Assembly: GCF_002238045.1 (NCBI RefSeq)
Contig: NZ_NBYO01000002.1
Coordinates: forward strand, 62,001 to 126,000
Reading direction: 5' to 3'
Length of the DNA: 64,000 nt
DNA from: Notoacmeibacter marinus
GTDB lineage: Bacteria > Pseudomonadota > Alphaproteobacteria > Rhizobiales > Rhizobiaceae
Part shown: positions 63,916 through 64,000 of the stretch, one piece after another
Position numbering within the stretch: position 1 is the first letter of the stretch
Layout: each line of letters opens with the position of its first letter
The notes under the pieces: generated by a model
What the model saw: the letters and a program-made list of their open reading frames with translations, nothing else
Told to the model about the DNA's origin: nothing
Database searches by the model: none
Made by a program: the position numbers and the translations under genes

Positions 63916-64000
63916 GCCGGATCGGCCACGCTCTCGATGCCCCGCCGCAATTGCTGTTGGAAGGCTTCGTCGAGCGGAAAATTCCACATCAGGCCGATGG
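63912..64000 (-). CDS. C-terminal end of a gene entering from the right edge
   Basis: The last 28 codons of a minus-strand frame, ending ...MWNFPLDEAFQQQLRRGIE and a short tail before TAG at 63914-63912. The stop overlaps the SDR stop. The fragment looks like genuine coding sequence but is too short to identify. Confidence 0.5.
   Translation of the reverse strand, partial: IGLMWNFPLDEAFQQQLRRGIESVADPA

Overview
The window is a dense, high-GC chromosomal segment of an alphaproteobacterium. Gene content and order point to Hyphomicrobiales (Rhizobiales). Indicators are an ExoR-type periplasmic regulator, a class I PHA synthase divergent from an aminotransferase-hom-glpX-recJ run, the dgt-argS-SPOR-nagZ / tatABC-serS-surE-pcm series, a pcm-tolC-popZ-valS block, fused SecDF and a DUF1127/anti-Shine-Dalgarno RNA locus. 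Family level cannot be fixed by eye. No IS elements, phage genes, CRISPR array or rRNA were seen; almost everything looks like core genome.

Layout. 1-5.9 kb: thrS start (edge), yidD and an IscU-like scaffold gene on minus; folE-hisI-patatin on plus; recJ and glpX on minus. 6-11 kb: hom, an aminotransferase and a small lipoprotein on minus, divergent from phaC. 11-17 kb: a YcbK-like lipoprotein, tRNA-Glu, map, radC, a methyltransferase, then tig and tRNA-Leu on minus. 17.2-19.4 kb: a 46-residue DUF1127 gene, a four-hairpin RNA with an identical TCCTCCTCCC in every loop, and trmFO. 19.4-25.4 kb (minus): DUF4153 membrane protein, and the chain yajC-secDF-Mth938/NDUFAF3-like-squalene-synthase/NDUFAF6-like. 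25.6-41 kb: DUF815 ATPase (plus), then a long minus run transcribed dgt, argS, SPOR protein, nagZ, an ABC ATPase, tatA, tatB, tatC, serS, surE, pcm, nlpD-like. 41-45 kb: erpA, xth, exoR (minus) and a PBP1-type synthase. 45-51.7 kb (minus): PIMT-like, tolC, popZ-like, valS. 51.9-64 kb: tRNA-Cys, tRNA-Asn, a polyol dehydrogenase, a photolyase-FAD oxidoreductase-DUF1365-cfa operon, GNAT, sseA, alaX, cysK, an SDR and a gene running off the right edge.

Main themes: envelope biogenesis (Sec, Tat, YidD, PBP, NlpD-like, SPOR, NagZ, TolC, ExoR), translation (ThrS, SerS, ArgS, ValS, AlaX, TrmFO, Map, Tig, tRNAs) and repair (RecJ, RadC, Xth, photolyase).

The most interesting element is the DUF1127 gene followed by the four-hairpin CCUCCUCCC RNA at about 17.4-17.9 kb. 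It matches the logic of the Rhodobacter CcaF1-CcsR locus and the cuckoo/alpha-r14 RNAs, but here it sits directly before trmFO, and the trmFO reading frame stays open back into the RNA. Other points worth a look: four PIRL motifs in the YcbK-like lipoprotein, a LytM domain with two zinc ligands replaced next to surE-pcm, an orphan ABC ATPase where scpAB is expected, a possible ATT start for the PBP, and a photolyase-lipid-modification operon. All calls are by eye; no database search was run.
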